This document shows, piece by piece, positions 20,089-28,827 of a stretch of DNA of 64,000 nucleotides. A model generated the notes under the pieces. It made no database searches. It worked only from the letters and a program-made list of their open reading frames with translations, and was not told where the DNA came from. The stretch is from Flammula alnicola. Taxonomy: Eukaryota; Basidiomycota; Agaricomycetes; Agaricales; Strophariaceae. A program made the translations under genes and the position numbers. The stretch covers positions 1-64,000 of the forward strand of contig JADNRV010000251.1 of the NCBI GenBank assembly GCA_015499995.1, in the 5' to 3' direction. The first letter of the stretch is position 1. Each line of letters begins with the position of its first letter.

Positions 20089-22205
20089 TAAGCTATGTTA
20101 TGTGAGTGATGGGTGGGACGATGATTTAGCCAAAAATCACGTACCTCAGCATATTTAGCCTCGATCCAAGGACGGACGAAGCGGTGACGCCAGAACGAGC
20201 AATGGCTCGAAGTGGCCCAATGATCCTTGCGGCACGAAGGGCACCGCGCGGTGTGGGGGCAGTCCGTACCAAGCGGAGTGCCTTTGGTCGGGGGCTTAGC
20301 CTCCGGGTGAGGTTTGCAGCACGAGGCGGCGATGCGATGAACATCGGCCTCGTGCGGGCCAGAGCAGCGCGCGCAGATCGGCTGGCATGCTTTGCAGGAA
20401 TTCCTCAGGTGGCCCCACCTCCAGCATCGAGTGCAGAGGGGGACTCCGGGGCTAACAGTGGTTGGGCGAATGAGAATCACCCTTCCACGGAACATGAAGG
20501 TCTTGTTGATAAGACGCTTCGCGCGTTGACCCGATTGTGAGTCGTAGATTTCGAAGAAGGCATGAGCTGTGGAGCTCGCCTTCGAATTGTGGATGACGCG
20601 AGGGGGGCCCGCGAGCATGATATCCATGGACAGAGGAGAGGCGAGCATTGCCATCTTCACCTCCGTCGCATTGGTGGGGGTCCTAGTGTTGTAATCACTG
20701 AACGCAGGTAGATGGAGAGCCTTGAGATAAGACTTCGAGGTGGGGAGCCCAACCCACACGTCAAGGGTGTCAGATGTGGGGGTGATAGCATGGACGAATC
20801 CACGGATAACGTTGAGGTCGGCCTCGTTGGCCACACCAGAGGTAGCGAGGGAAATGCCCTCGTACGCACGAGAGGCAGACAGGACCCGAAGGGTCCTGGC
20901 TGCATCTCGGAGTCCTTTGTCGATCTTATCGCGAAGCTCGACGATTTTGCTGTCCTTGGGGCGCTCCCCAGGGCCACAGTATTGGATCAGGACCTGCTTG
21001 CGAGTAGGTCCAGACGAAGTAAACGACGGGGTAGTCTTCTGCTTCTTCGCAGAGGCCGGCCCTATCGGAGACGACAGGAATCGTTTATTGCCCCTGAGCT
21101 CCGCCTGCATGGCAGGAACTCGAGGCGCGGGTGGATAGCGAGGGGGTCCACCACCAAAGGCACTAGGGCCCATGGCGGGGTCCCTCTGGGACAACGGGTT
21201 GGCCGCAGCCATCTGAGCATAGCTCTGACGGGTGGACGGATAACCGGCTGGCCGGGGGGGAATAGGAGGCGGGGGCCTCAAGTAGGAGTCCGCCAGCCTC
21301 TTGCGAGGCTGACGGGGGGCAGGGGCACCCTTCGAAGGCGCAACCGAAGGCTGCGACTTTGGAGGTGCCGCTGCACCAGATGGCGCTGTGAATGCCGGCG
21401 CCCTAGCCTTCCCAGTCGGCTTCCTAGTCGTGGGGGCGGGGGTGGCAGATGACATCCCAGTGTCCGTGTCAGTGTCCATAGGACCCGACCTGGAAGCACC
21501 AGGGAGGATGGGGGCCGTGGAGGCATGAATCGTCTCCTCATGATGGGAGACCGAGGCCACAACCGTCGAAGTAAGCTCATGGACGGTGCGATTACCATCC
21601 GCGTTGAGTGTAGTGGCTTCCCACCACGAAGATGAGTACACCGCTGAGATAAACCCAACGATGGACGATGCGAGAGGTCGAGAGACCTCCGAACCAGCAC
21701 TATCCAAAGCCTCGCCGCCGGAGCGACGAAGCCAGGACGATGCCATCCGGAGAGACTCAGAGAGTCGATGCATCACCTCAGAATCTTCCTCCGGAGGTGC
21801 GGTGGTGCTATCGCGGGTAGAAGGACCTGCAGGGGGGGCTTCCTCCCCATACATGTCCTCGTCTTCATCGCCAGGATTGCCCTCTTCGCCGTAGGGCACC
21901 TCACTGTCGTCGTGGATAATCGAAGACCTCGATCGAGGTCGATCGGGTCTCGGTGTGAGTTGCCTCGTCTGCTGAGGAACTGGAGATGCATACACCTGCC
22001 TCTGGGGAGAGGGAGATGCAGTAGACTGCGCTGCCTGGACAGACGCAGTGGTAGAGGGGGCCTGCCTTGCGAGGGCGGCCTGCTGAACAGCGAGCCTCTC
22101 CGCTGGGGTCAGACCAGCCAGCGGATCGGCGAGAGCAGGTGTGGCGGGCGATCGGGTAGATCGATCGCCACCACCTTTGGGATTCGGATTGGTTTTAGGC
22201 GGCAT
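20088..22205 (-). CDS. LINE-d ORF1, intact gag-like RNA-binding protein (705 aa)
   Basis: An uninterrupted 705-residue frame from MPPKTNPNPKGGGDRSTRSP to HNIA and a TAA stop. The N-terminal 350 residues are P/S/A-rich with acidic patches. A conserved globular part follows (SFTSSGPTRKQVLIQY onward), then three zinc-knuckle motifs at roughly residues 590-680: CTRCWRWGHLRNSC, CARCSGPHEADVHRIAASC and CPSCRKDHWATSSHC. The expected role is to coat element RNA and assist in reverse transcription. The start is supported by the same MPPK start in all copies. It is the only complete ORF1 in the window, although its ORF2 is dead. Confidence 0.85.
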   Translation of the reverse strand: MPPKTNPNPKGGGDRSTRSPATPALADPLAGLTPAERLAVQQAALARQAPSTTASVQAAQSTASPSPQRQVYASPVPQQTRQLTPRPDRPRSRSSIIHDDSEVPYGEEGNPGDEDEDMYGEEAPPAGPSTRDSTTAPPEEDSEVMHRLSESLRMASSWLRRSGGEALDSAGSEVSRPLASSIVGFISAVYSSSWWEATTLNADGNRTVHELTSTVVASVSHHEETIHASTAPILPGASRSGPMDTDTDTGMSSATPAPTTRKPTGKARAPAFTAPSGAAAPPKSQPSVAPSKGAPAPRQPRKRLADSYLRPPPPIPPRPAGYPSTRQSYAQMAAANPLSQRDPAMGPSAFGGGPPRYPPAPRVPAMQAELRGNKRFLSSPIGPASAKKQKTTPSFTSSGPTRKQVLIQYCGPGERPKDSKIVELRDKIDKGLRDAARTLRVLSASRAYEGISLATSGVANEADLNVIRGFVHAITPTSDTLDVWVGLPTSKSYLKALHLPAFSDYNTRTPTNATEVKMAMLASPLSMDIMLAGPPRVIHNSKASSTAHAFFEIYDSQSGQRAKRLINKTFMFRGRVILIRPTTVSPGVPLCTRCWRWGHLRNSCKACQPICARCSGPHEADVHRIAASCCKPHPEAKPPTKGTPLGTDCPHTARCPSCRKDHWATSSHCSFWRHRFVRPWIEAKYAEVRDFWLNHRPTHHSHNIA

Positions 22206-22325
22206 TGCTTGCTAGTAACAGAGCGCCCAAGAGCGCTTGACGGTGTGAAGCTGTGGGGGATGATGTTGCTGGTTGCTGAGTTTGTTCCCACGGTCGACCG
22301 TAGTAGTTACTGGAAAAGGAGAGAT
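22206..22325 (-). promoter_or_regulatory. LINE-d 5'UTR
   Basis: 120 bases from the ATCTCTCCTTTTCC terminus to the ORF1 ATG. The same leader starts LINE-i at 35016. It includes a CGGTCGACCG palindrome. An internal promoter is expected for such elements, but no core motif is obvious. Confidence 0.6.
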
Positions 22326-25163
22326 AAGGCTCCAGGGTCTCCAGACCAGAAGGGTGGAACAGTGAGTTCCCCATGAGTCCGCCGGTCACTTTGTGACGAT
22401 GATCGACAGGGATGTGTTCGATGGCCCTCCGATGAGGACGGCCTTCTTCAGAAGAGGGCCCGCCATAAAAGAACGGACCGGGTGAGTGTCAGACAAAATT
22501 GAAATTCGGGCAACAGCCCTAGAATTCAGTCTGTCCAGTAGTATGGGGATGGGAAGAAGACCCGCAAGAGCCTCAACGCCACCCGAGGGTGAGGTGCGAA
22601 AGCACCCAGTGATCCAAAGTCCAGCCTTACGTTGGACATTAGTGAGTTGTGCCATAAGGCCCTTGCAGCGGGCATTACGGAAGTACCACATGCGGTACCC
22701 ATACGTGATTATGGGGATCACACACGTACAGTAGAGGAGACGCTTCTGGATGGGCGTCAATCCTCTAGTGGACGAACCAAGCATTTTCATCGATACAACC
22801 GATGTAAATCCCTTGGTCGAGTAATACCGCACATGCTCATTGAATGAGAGCTTGCGGTCAAAATAAAACCCCAAATAACGCCAAAACGGCTTAGGCTGGA
22901 GTGGAGTAGCACCAGTATAGGGCGCCTCGCCCAAATCAATGCTCGGATTATACCTGTCACGCGACCGGTCGAAGTGAAAGACCTCCGACTTGGCGTGCTC
23001 AAGCGCAAGTGCAAACTTGGTGAAAAGTTCAAATACAATCTTGTAGGCCTTCTGAAGGTCTACAATATTGGAGTCCAGGTCCGGACCCTGCGAAATGAGG
23101 GTACCGTCATCGACATATGACAGGAGGTCAACCTCAAGATGAATCTCAAGGCACCTCTTGTAGAAAAGGCGCATGATGGGCGCCAAGTAGATAGCCGACA
23201 GGACAGGAGACAGAGCAGAGCCCTGACCCATGCCCACATCGGCCTGGAGAGGATCGGACAAGAAAGAATTCCACGCATATCGTGTTTTCCTCTCGACCAA
23301 ATAGGAACTGAAGAACTTGACCACCAAGGGTGGAAAGCCAAGCTTTCGAAGAATAATCACGAGCACTTCGTGGTTAAGGGAAGGGAAGAACTGAGCGAGA
23401 TCAAAAGCGACCACGCTAGTCTTTAACCCCTTCGCCCATCCTGCGCGCACCATGTGCGTTAAGAATAGGCCTGCATCCTCAGTGGAGCGTCCGCGGACGC
23501 CACCTACTTGATTAGGATGAAATATATCCAGTCCGACACCGTCGAACTGAATGCGATTCGAGATCATCTTCTCGATGAGTTTACCTATGGTATTCAAGAG
23601 CACAATAGGCCTGAATGCCTTAGGAGTGGAATAGGAAGGCTTGCCCGGCTTAGGGATGATGACCGACATGGATTCCTTAAATGGAGACGGCCAATAGCCC
23701 ACACGCATGCAGGCATTGGCAATCGAGAGGAGCACCTCCACAGAGTGGGGTTCTCTATGTACAATCTTCTTCAGGTGGGACCAATTGACATGATCCGGAC
23801 CCGGAGAAGAAAGACCGGAACATGCAGAGAGAGCCTCTGTAAGTTCCAGTGGAGAAAAGGGGACCCATTCCCGAGCAGGTAGCTGAGGAATGGAGTCGAG
23901 AAGATCAGCGTCAAACGTTCGGTCAGACGCGGAATTGTACGTGCCGTGCAGGGCGTCCCACAGGGCAGGCATGTCATTGCAAGGCTCTCCATGATACTGG
24001 ATAGCCTCACTGGGAGGTAGTTTCCGCTGCTGGACCCAATTCATGAGGTCCCACGGGCGCTTATTAACAGACGCGATCTCTGCGATCCGTTGATCGAAGA
24101 AGACGCGCTTGACACCCCGGACTATTTTCCGGAAAGATTTCCAGTTCTCGGCAGATCGCTCTAGCCGGTACTGGTGTATAGCATCTTGGCACTCCTGGTT
24201 CCACCAGGGCTTAGATCGCCTTGTGATCGAGGACTCTTTAGCATGGGAATCCCATGCATCAGAGAAGACCGAAGCCACAGCTTGCGCCGCGGCCTCAATC
24301 TGTTCCTCGGAATTCAGTGGGGCACGCGGGTCGATGGCCGCCAAGCCCGAACTGATAGAATTAACAAACGCAGGGATTGCGTCTATAGGAAGCGACATCC
24401 GAACCGCCCCTTCAGGGGCGGGAAGGATGTCCAGTGTAGTATAAATCGGGATGTGATCCGACTTAAGCTGGTTTCGCGGGAGGCGAACAGTGGTATAGTT
24501 CAACACCTGGTCAGGCGGAACGAATGCCAGATCAATCACCGTTTTGCGCTTGGTGTGATCCCGTGGAATATGAGTGGGACCCGGGTTGCCAAAAGCGGCA
24601 AGCTCGAGCCCAAGGACCGCTGCAGACTGTTGCAGCGAGAGAGAGCAACCCTCCCGAGCAGAACCAGGGTCCCAGTCCGGAGAGTGCGCGTTAAAGTCCC
24701 CCATCATTAAATGACAGCGTGGAAGCTCATGATCATGATTCTTGAGCCAATTAATGGCCCCGTGGTCGGCGTCTGAATATACATTCAGAAGATAGAAGGT
24801 ACTCTCACCCGAGGAGAGCGAGAGCACCATGATGTCAGGATGGTCAATTACATCCCTGCGTTGGGCCGGGCGATACCGGGTCAGCCTAGTCGAAACATAG
24901 GTCATGACCCGAGGTCGCTCGTCGGGGTCAGCAGAGGGGCGCACCATGGCCAGCCAATCTGGGTGATTGGGCGCTCCAATTACATCTTCACCCTTTCTGC
25001 TCTTCGCAGATGGGGCGGTTCTTATGTGCCTCCAGGGAGGCTCTTGGATGAAAAGCACATCATATATATTACTACATGTACTTAGGACTACATCGAGGGA
25101 CACCGCGTCCCTCGCCACGTTCCAACTCATCACCCGCACCTCATCAAGCATCTGTGCCTGCAT
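22326..25163 (-). pseudogene. LINE-e ORF2: endonuclease and RT, one late frameshift
   Basis: Opens at 25163 with MQAQMLDEVRVMSWNVARD and stays in frame for about 905 codons. It contains the whole endonuclease (VLFIQEPPW, MMGDFNAHSPDW, LKSDHIPI) and RT (AFDLAQFFPSLNH, GQGSALSPVL, LLSYVDDGT). Near 22440 a C is missing from a GTCCC run, which shifts the frame; the next frame continues to SGLETLEP, where LINE-d inserted. RNase H and the C-terminal zinc motif are lost. This is one of the best preserved EN-RT frames here. Confidence 0.85.
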
Positions 25164-25660
25164 TAAGCTACGTTGTGTGAGTGGAGTACCTGTCGCTGAG
25201 TCCAAAACTCACGTACCTGGGCATATTTGGCATCGATCCATTCGCGATCGTACCGGTTGTTCCAGAAATGACACTTCCTGTCATAAGGTTTATGCGCGCC
25301 CTTACAATTGGGGCAACGCGGGGGGTGAGGGCAGTCCGTACCAGTGGGAGTGGGTGGTACTGGCGGAGTTGCTTTTGGATTTCCCTTGCAGCATCCGGCG
25401 GCAATACGATGTACTGCCTCCTCGTGCGGCCCGGCGCAATGAGCACAGCGGGGCTGGGGAGCCCTGCACGCATTAGATGGATGGCCCCACCTCCAGCAGC
25501 GATTGCAGAGGGGGATGCCAACGCTGGGGCGGGCTGACACAATACGGACAGCCCTACCTCGGAACATGAAGGTCCTCCCAATGAGTTGCTTCGCGCGGGA
25601 TCCTGACTGAGAGTCCCAGATGTTGAGGAACGCCACACAAGTGGTGCTCTTCGGGGAGAC
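25163..25660 (-). pseudogene. LINE-e ORF1, C-terminal zinc-knuckle part
   Basis: About 157 residues from VAFLNIWDSQSGSRAK to HSHNVA and the TAA stop, which overlaps the ORF2 ATG. All three knuckles are present (CNRCWRWGHPSNAC, CAHCAGPH...C and CPNCKGAHKPYDRKC). The N-terminal three quarters are missing, with the break at the join to Copia. Confidence 0.85.
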
Positions 25661-26004
25661 TTACTCTGATGCTGCTCATGGTGATTGCATTGACACTGGC
25701 CGCTCTACTGGTGGTTATGTGACCATGATGGCTGGTGGTGCTATTGGCTGGGGCAGTAAATTGCAAAGTCTTGTTACTTTGTCCACTACTGAATCTGAGT
25801 ATGTGGCTGCAGTTGAAGCTGGCAAGGAGATTGCCTGGATGCGCAATATCCTTGGTGAATTTGGCTATATTGTTGACCAGCCATCTACTTTACATATGGA
25901 CAACCAGTCTGCTATCAGTGTGTCCAAGAATCCTGAGCATCATGGGCGCATGAAGCACTTGGATCTGCGTTTTTACTGGCTGAGGGATGCTGTTAATGAC
26001 AAAC

Positions 26005-27153
26005 GGAGGTCTTTACCCTCCCCCACCTATTCCTGGTGGACTCCGGATGGACTCCGGCGGAGTGGAGTAGTCCATGTGGAGTCCATGTGTGCTTTTTTTT
26101 GGCTGACAGCCCTGCCAAATTTTATGCTGGACTCCACCAGGAGTCCAGATGGAGTCCTGACAAACTCCAGAGACTCCGTATGGAGTCCCTGGAGTCCGCT
26201 GGTTTTATAGTAGAACAGGAGTACCAGGAGTTCAGATGGAGTCCAACAGGAGTCCAGGTGGTCTAACAGGAGTCTCGTGATTTCCTTTTGGGGAAACACT
26301 AGTTATTTTTAGCAATAATGCGAAAATTAGATACTATTACATAAAATAACATCAAAGTGACACAGTGGAACCTATTTATAATCAAGAAATTCCATATTTG
26401 GCAGGTGCAAATTTCAAAAGACTCGCGTTCGGTCGAGTATTTTGCGTTTTTCTCACCGACCAAAGCACCTATTAATATAATTGTTGCATATTCAGGGTTC
26501 TGGAAGCAGGCTCTATAACTACTTTTTTTGGAAAAAAGTTCCCACGGTACCTGGAACCAGCCAAATAACGCAATATATCATGCTGACATAATCTGGTGCA
26601 TGTGTATCTAGAATCTTCTTAAATTTCTGAATCTGATGGTACTCCACTTGACCCTGAATCTTATGACTAATGTCACAAAATAAATAGATATATTAGAGAA
26701 AAGAAGGTATATAGGGCGCTTTTTTTGCTTGATTAGACAAGGTTCTCTGGTTTAGTGGTTAAATGGTTTGTTCTAATAGCTTTCTGAAAGCTCTGGGTTC
26801 AATTACTGTTGAATGCAAATTTTTTGGTGATATTTTTTTTCTGAGTTTTGTCTAAGTCCACCAGTTGAAGTTGCGTCATTTGTGGACTCCATATGGAGTC
26901 CATCCGGAGTTTATATGGAGTCCATGTGGATTCCACCGGACTCCATGTGGACTCCATGTGGACTCCACCAGACTTCATGTAGACTCCACCAGACTCTATG
27001 TGGAGTCCAGGTGGAGTCCATATGGACTCCACTTCTTCATAGTGGACTCCACCAGACTCTATGTGGAGTCCATCAGGAGTCCATCTGGACTCCGCCAATT
27101 TTATGCGGAGTCTGTGGAGTCCACCAGGAATAGGTGGAGGAGGGTAAAGTACT
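26005..27153. mobile_element. Inverted-repeat DNA element packed with GGAGTCC motifs (1.15 kb)
   Basis: Ends are inverted repeats of about 37 bp sharing CTTTACCCTCC and CACCTATTCCTGGTGGACTCC-type sequence. The flanks TGACAAAC and GGACAAAC agree in 7 of 8 bases, a hAT-like target duplication. Both subterminal zones (26030-26270 and 26880-27130) are arrays of GGAGTCC/GGACTCC in both orientations; the middle is AT-rich. There is no transposase, so it is non-autonomous. Confidence 0.7.
26741..26815 (+). other. Degenerate tRNA-like segment inside the inverted-repeat element
   Basis: A-box-like CTGGTTTAGTGGTTAAATGG and B-box-like GGGTTCAATTAC are about 40 bases apart, as in tRNA-derived SINE heads. 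Arms do not pair convincingly, so it is not a tRNA gene. Confidence 0.3.
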
Positions 27154-27344
27154 GGACAAACGCATTGCCCCTTCTTATATTCCTACTGCAGAACAAATTG
27201 CAGATATTCTTACCAAACCACTCCCTGCTCCCAAGGTTCAATTTTGTAGAGACCAAATGGGCATTAGGCCTTAGTCTCTTTCTACTCTACTTTTATCTAT
27301 GGACTCTGTAGTCTACTTTGGAGACTTGTGAGATCACGGAGGGA

Positions 27345-27717
27345 TGTTAAAACTGCCTGCACATGTCTCCAAGTTATCTTATCTTATCTTATCTCTTATC
27401 TTATCTCTTATCTGCACTTCCTCCTTTTCACTTGTTGTGCATTTGTAGATTAGATTCTTATCATGTTCTAGATCATCTCTAGATCATCTCCAGATACTTT
27501 CTAGATCCTTTCTATTTAGTATATAAAGTCTTTTGACATTTGCCAGAAGTCCTTAGTTACTCACTCTGGACTTCAGGCAAGTAGTTAGTATTTTGCCCAA
27601 TACAATTAGTTACTCACTCTGGACTTCAGCTCATTGTAGCTCCTGTGTCCCTCGCTTCGAGTTGGTCATATTAGGCGACAGCTGCGTCACATGTTCCCGT
27701 GCTTGCCACCTTTAACA
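27345..27717 (+). repeat. Copia 3' LTR (complete, 373 bp)
   Basis: TGTTAAAACTGCC to CCACCTTTAACA, following Copia RNase H. It is followed by ACATG, which also ends the truncated LTR at 5210, so it is the right edge of a Copia that inserted into an inverted LTR of its own family. Confidence 0.9.
27520..27527 (+). promoter_or_regulatory. TATA box of the Copia LTR
   Basis: TATATAAA in the middle of the LTR, downstream of the GATA and GATC repeats. The same word is in the other LTR copies. It is the probable start region for Copia transcription. Confidence 0.5.
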
Positions 27718-27739
27718 ACATGTGCAGGCAGTTTTAACA
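27718..27739 (-). repeat. Outer 22 bp of an inverted Copia LTR
   Basis: Reads as the first 22 bases of the LTR on the minus strand. Together with 4844-5210 it rebuilds one LTR split at ACATG. Its outer edge abuts LINE-f ORF2 at 27740. Confidence 0.75.
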
Positions 27740-28827
27740 ATCTCTGTGATCTGTTGATCGAAGAAGACGCGCTTGACACTCCGGACTACGTTCCGGAACG
27801 ACTTCCAGTTCTCGGCAGATTGCTCCAGCTGGAACTTGTGTATAGCATCTTGGCACTCCTGGTTCCACCAGGGCTTAGATCGCTTAGTGATTGAGGACTC
27901 TTTAGCATGGGAGTCCCATGCATCAGAGAAGACCGAAGCCACAGCTTGCGCCGCGGCCTCAATCTGTTCCTCGGAGTTTAGTGGAGCATGCGGGTCAATG
28001 GCCACCAAGCCCGAACTGATAGAGTTAACAAACACAGGAATTGCGTCTATAGGAAGCGACATCCGAACCGCCCCTTCAGGGGCGGGAAGGATGTCCAGTG
28101 TAGTATAAATCGGAATGTGATCCGACTTAAGCTGGTTGCACGGGAGGCGCACTGTGGTATAGTTCAACACCTGGTCAGGCAGAACGAAAGCCAGATCGAT
28201 CACCGTTTTGCGCTTGGTGCGATCCCTCGGAATGTGAGTGGGACCCGGATTGCCGAAGGCAGCAAGTTCGAGCCCAAGAATAGCTGCAGCCTGCTGCAGC
28301 AAAAGAGAGCACCCCTCCTGAGTGGAACCAGGGTCCCAATCTGGAGAGTGCGCGTTAAAGTCCCCCATCATTAAATGACAGCGTGGAAGCTCATGATCGT
28401 GATTCTTGAGCCAATTAATGGCCCCATGATCAGCGTCCGAATATACATTCAGAAGATAAAAGGTACTCTCGCCCGAGGAGAGCAAGAGCACCATGATGTC
28501 AGGATGGTCAATTACATCCCTGCGTTGGGCCGGGCGATATTGGGTCAGCCTAGTCGAAACATAGGTCATGACCCGAGGTCGCTCGTCAGGATCAGCAGAG
28601 GGGCGCACCATAGCCAGCCAATCTGGGTGGTTGGGCGCTCCAATTACATCTTCACCCTTCCTGCTTTTCGCAGACGGGGCAGTTCTTATGTGCCTCCAAG
28701 GCGGTTCTTGCACAAAAATAATATCATAAATGTTACTACAAGTTGATAGGACTACATCAAGGGACACCCCGTCCCTCGCCATGTTCCAACTCATCACCCG
28801 CACCTCATCAAGCATCTGTGCCTGCAT
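27740..28827 (-). pseudogene. LINE-f ORF2, endonuclease domain (truncated)
   Basis: Open from MQAQMLDEVRVMSWNMARD at 28827 for about 360 codons through FVQEPPW, MMGDFNAHSPDW and LKSDHIPI, then ends in the linker before RT (FFDQQITEI) where the Copia LTR edge cuts it. The start overlaps the ORF1 stop as TAATG. No internal stop or frameshift is evident in this part, so only the Copia insertion destroyed it. Confidence 0.85.

Larger units (their letters stand above)
15839..22325 (-). mobile_element. LINE-d, fam2 Tad1/I-type, full length (6.5 kb)
   Basis: Poly(T) at 15839-15858, 3'UTR to 16400, ORF2, intact ORF1, and a 5'UTR reaching the ATCTCTCCTTTTCC terminus at 22325. The 5' flank ends GGAGCCT and the 3' flank begins (C)GGAGCCT on the minus strand, a likely short target duplication. 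It has jumped into LINE-e, breaking that ORF2. Confidence 0.85.
22326..25660 (-). mobile_element. LINE-e, fam3, ORF1 end plus most of ORF2
   Basis: Begins abruptly at about 25660 inside ORF1, next to Copia RNase H sequence, and is cut at 22326 by the 5' end of LINE-d. Its protein is closest to LINE-f. The 5' truncation inside a Copia target is typical of incomplete LINE insertion, but about 1 kb of Copia between 7893 and 25661 is also missing. Confidence 0.75.
25661..27344 (+). pseudogene. pol: Copia RNase H and 3' end, split by an inverted-repeat element
   Basis: The frame reads TYSDAAHGDCIDTGRSTGGY, then STTESEYVAAVEAGKEIAW and HMDNQSAISVSKNPEHHGR, the standard Copia RNase H core, to VNDK at 26004. 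An element occupying 26005-27153 interrupts it; afterwards RIAPSYIPTAEQIADILTKP follows, the usual end of Copia Pol. An intact copy of the split site is at 31913-31945. A purine stretch (CACGGAGGGA) precedes the 3' LTR and fits a polypurine tract. The part joining this to RT at 7893 is missing. Confidence 0.85.

Noticed and set aside
26027..27133. Frames made of GVHMESTW/SPSGLYVESR-like repeats
   Set aside because: Produced by the GGAGTCC/GGACTCC arrays in all frames and both strands.
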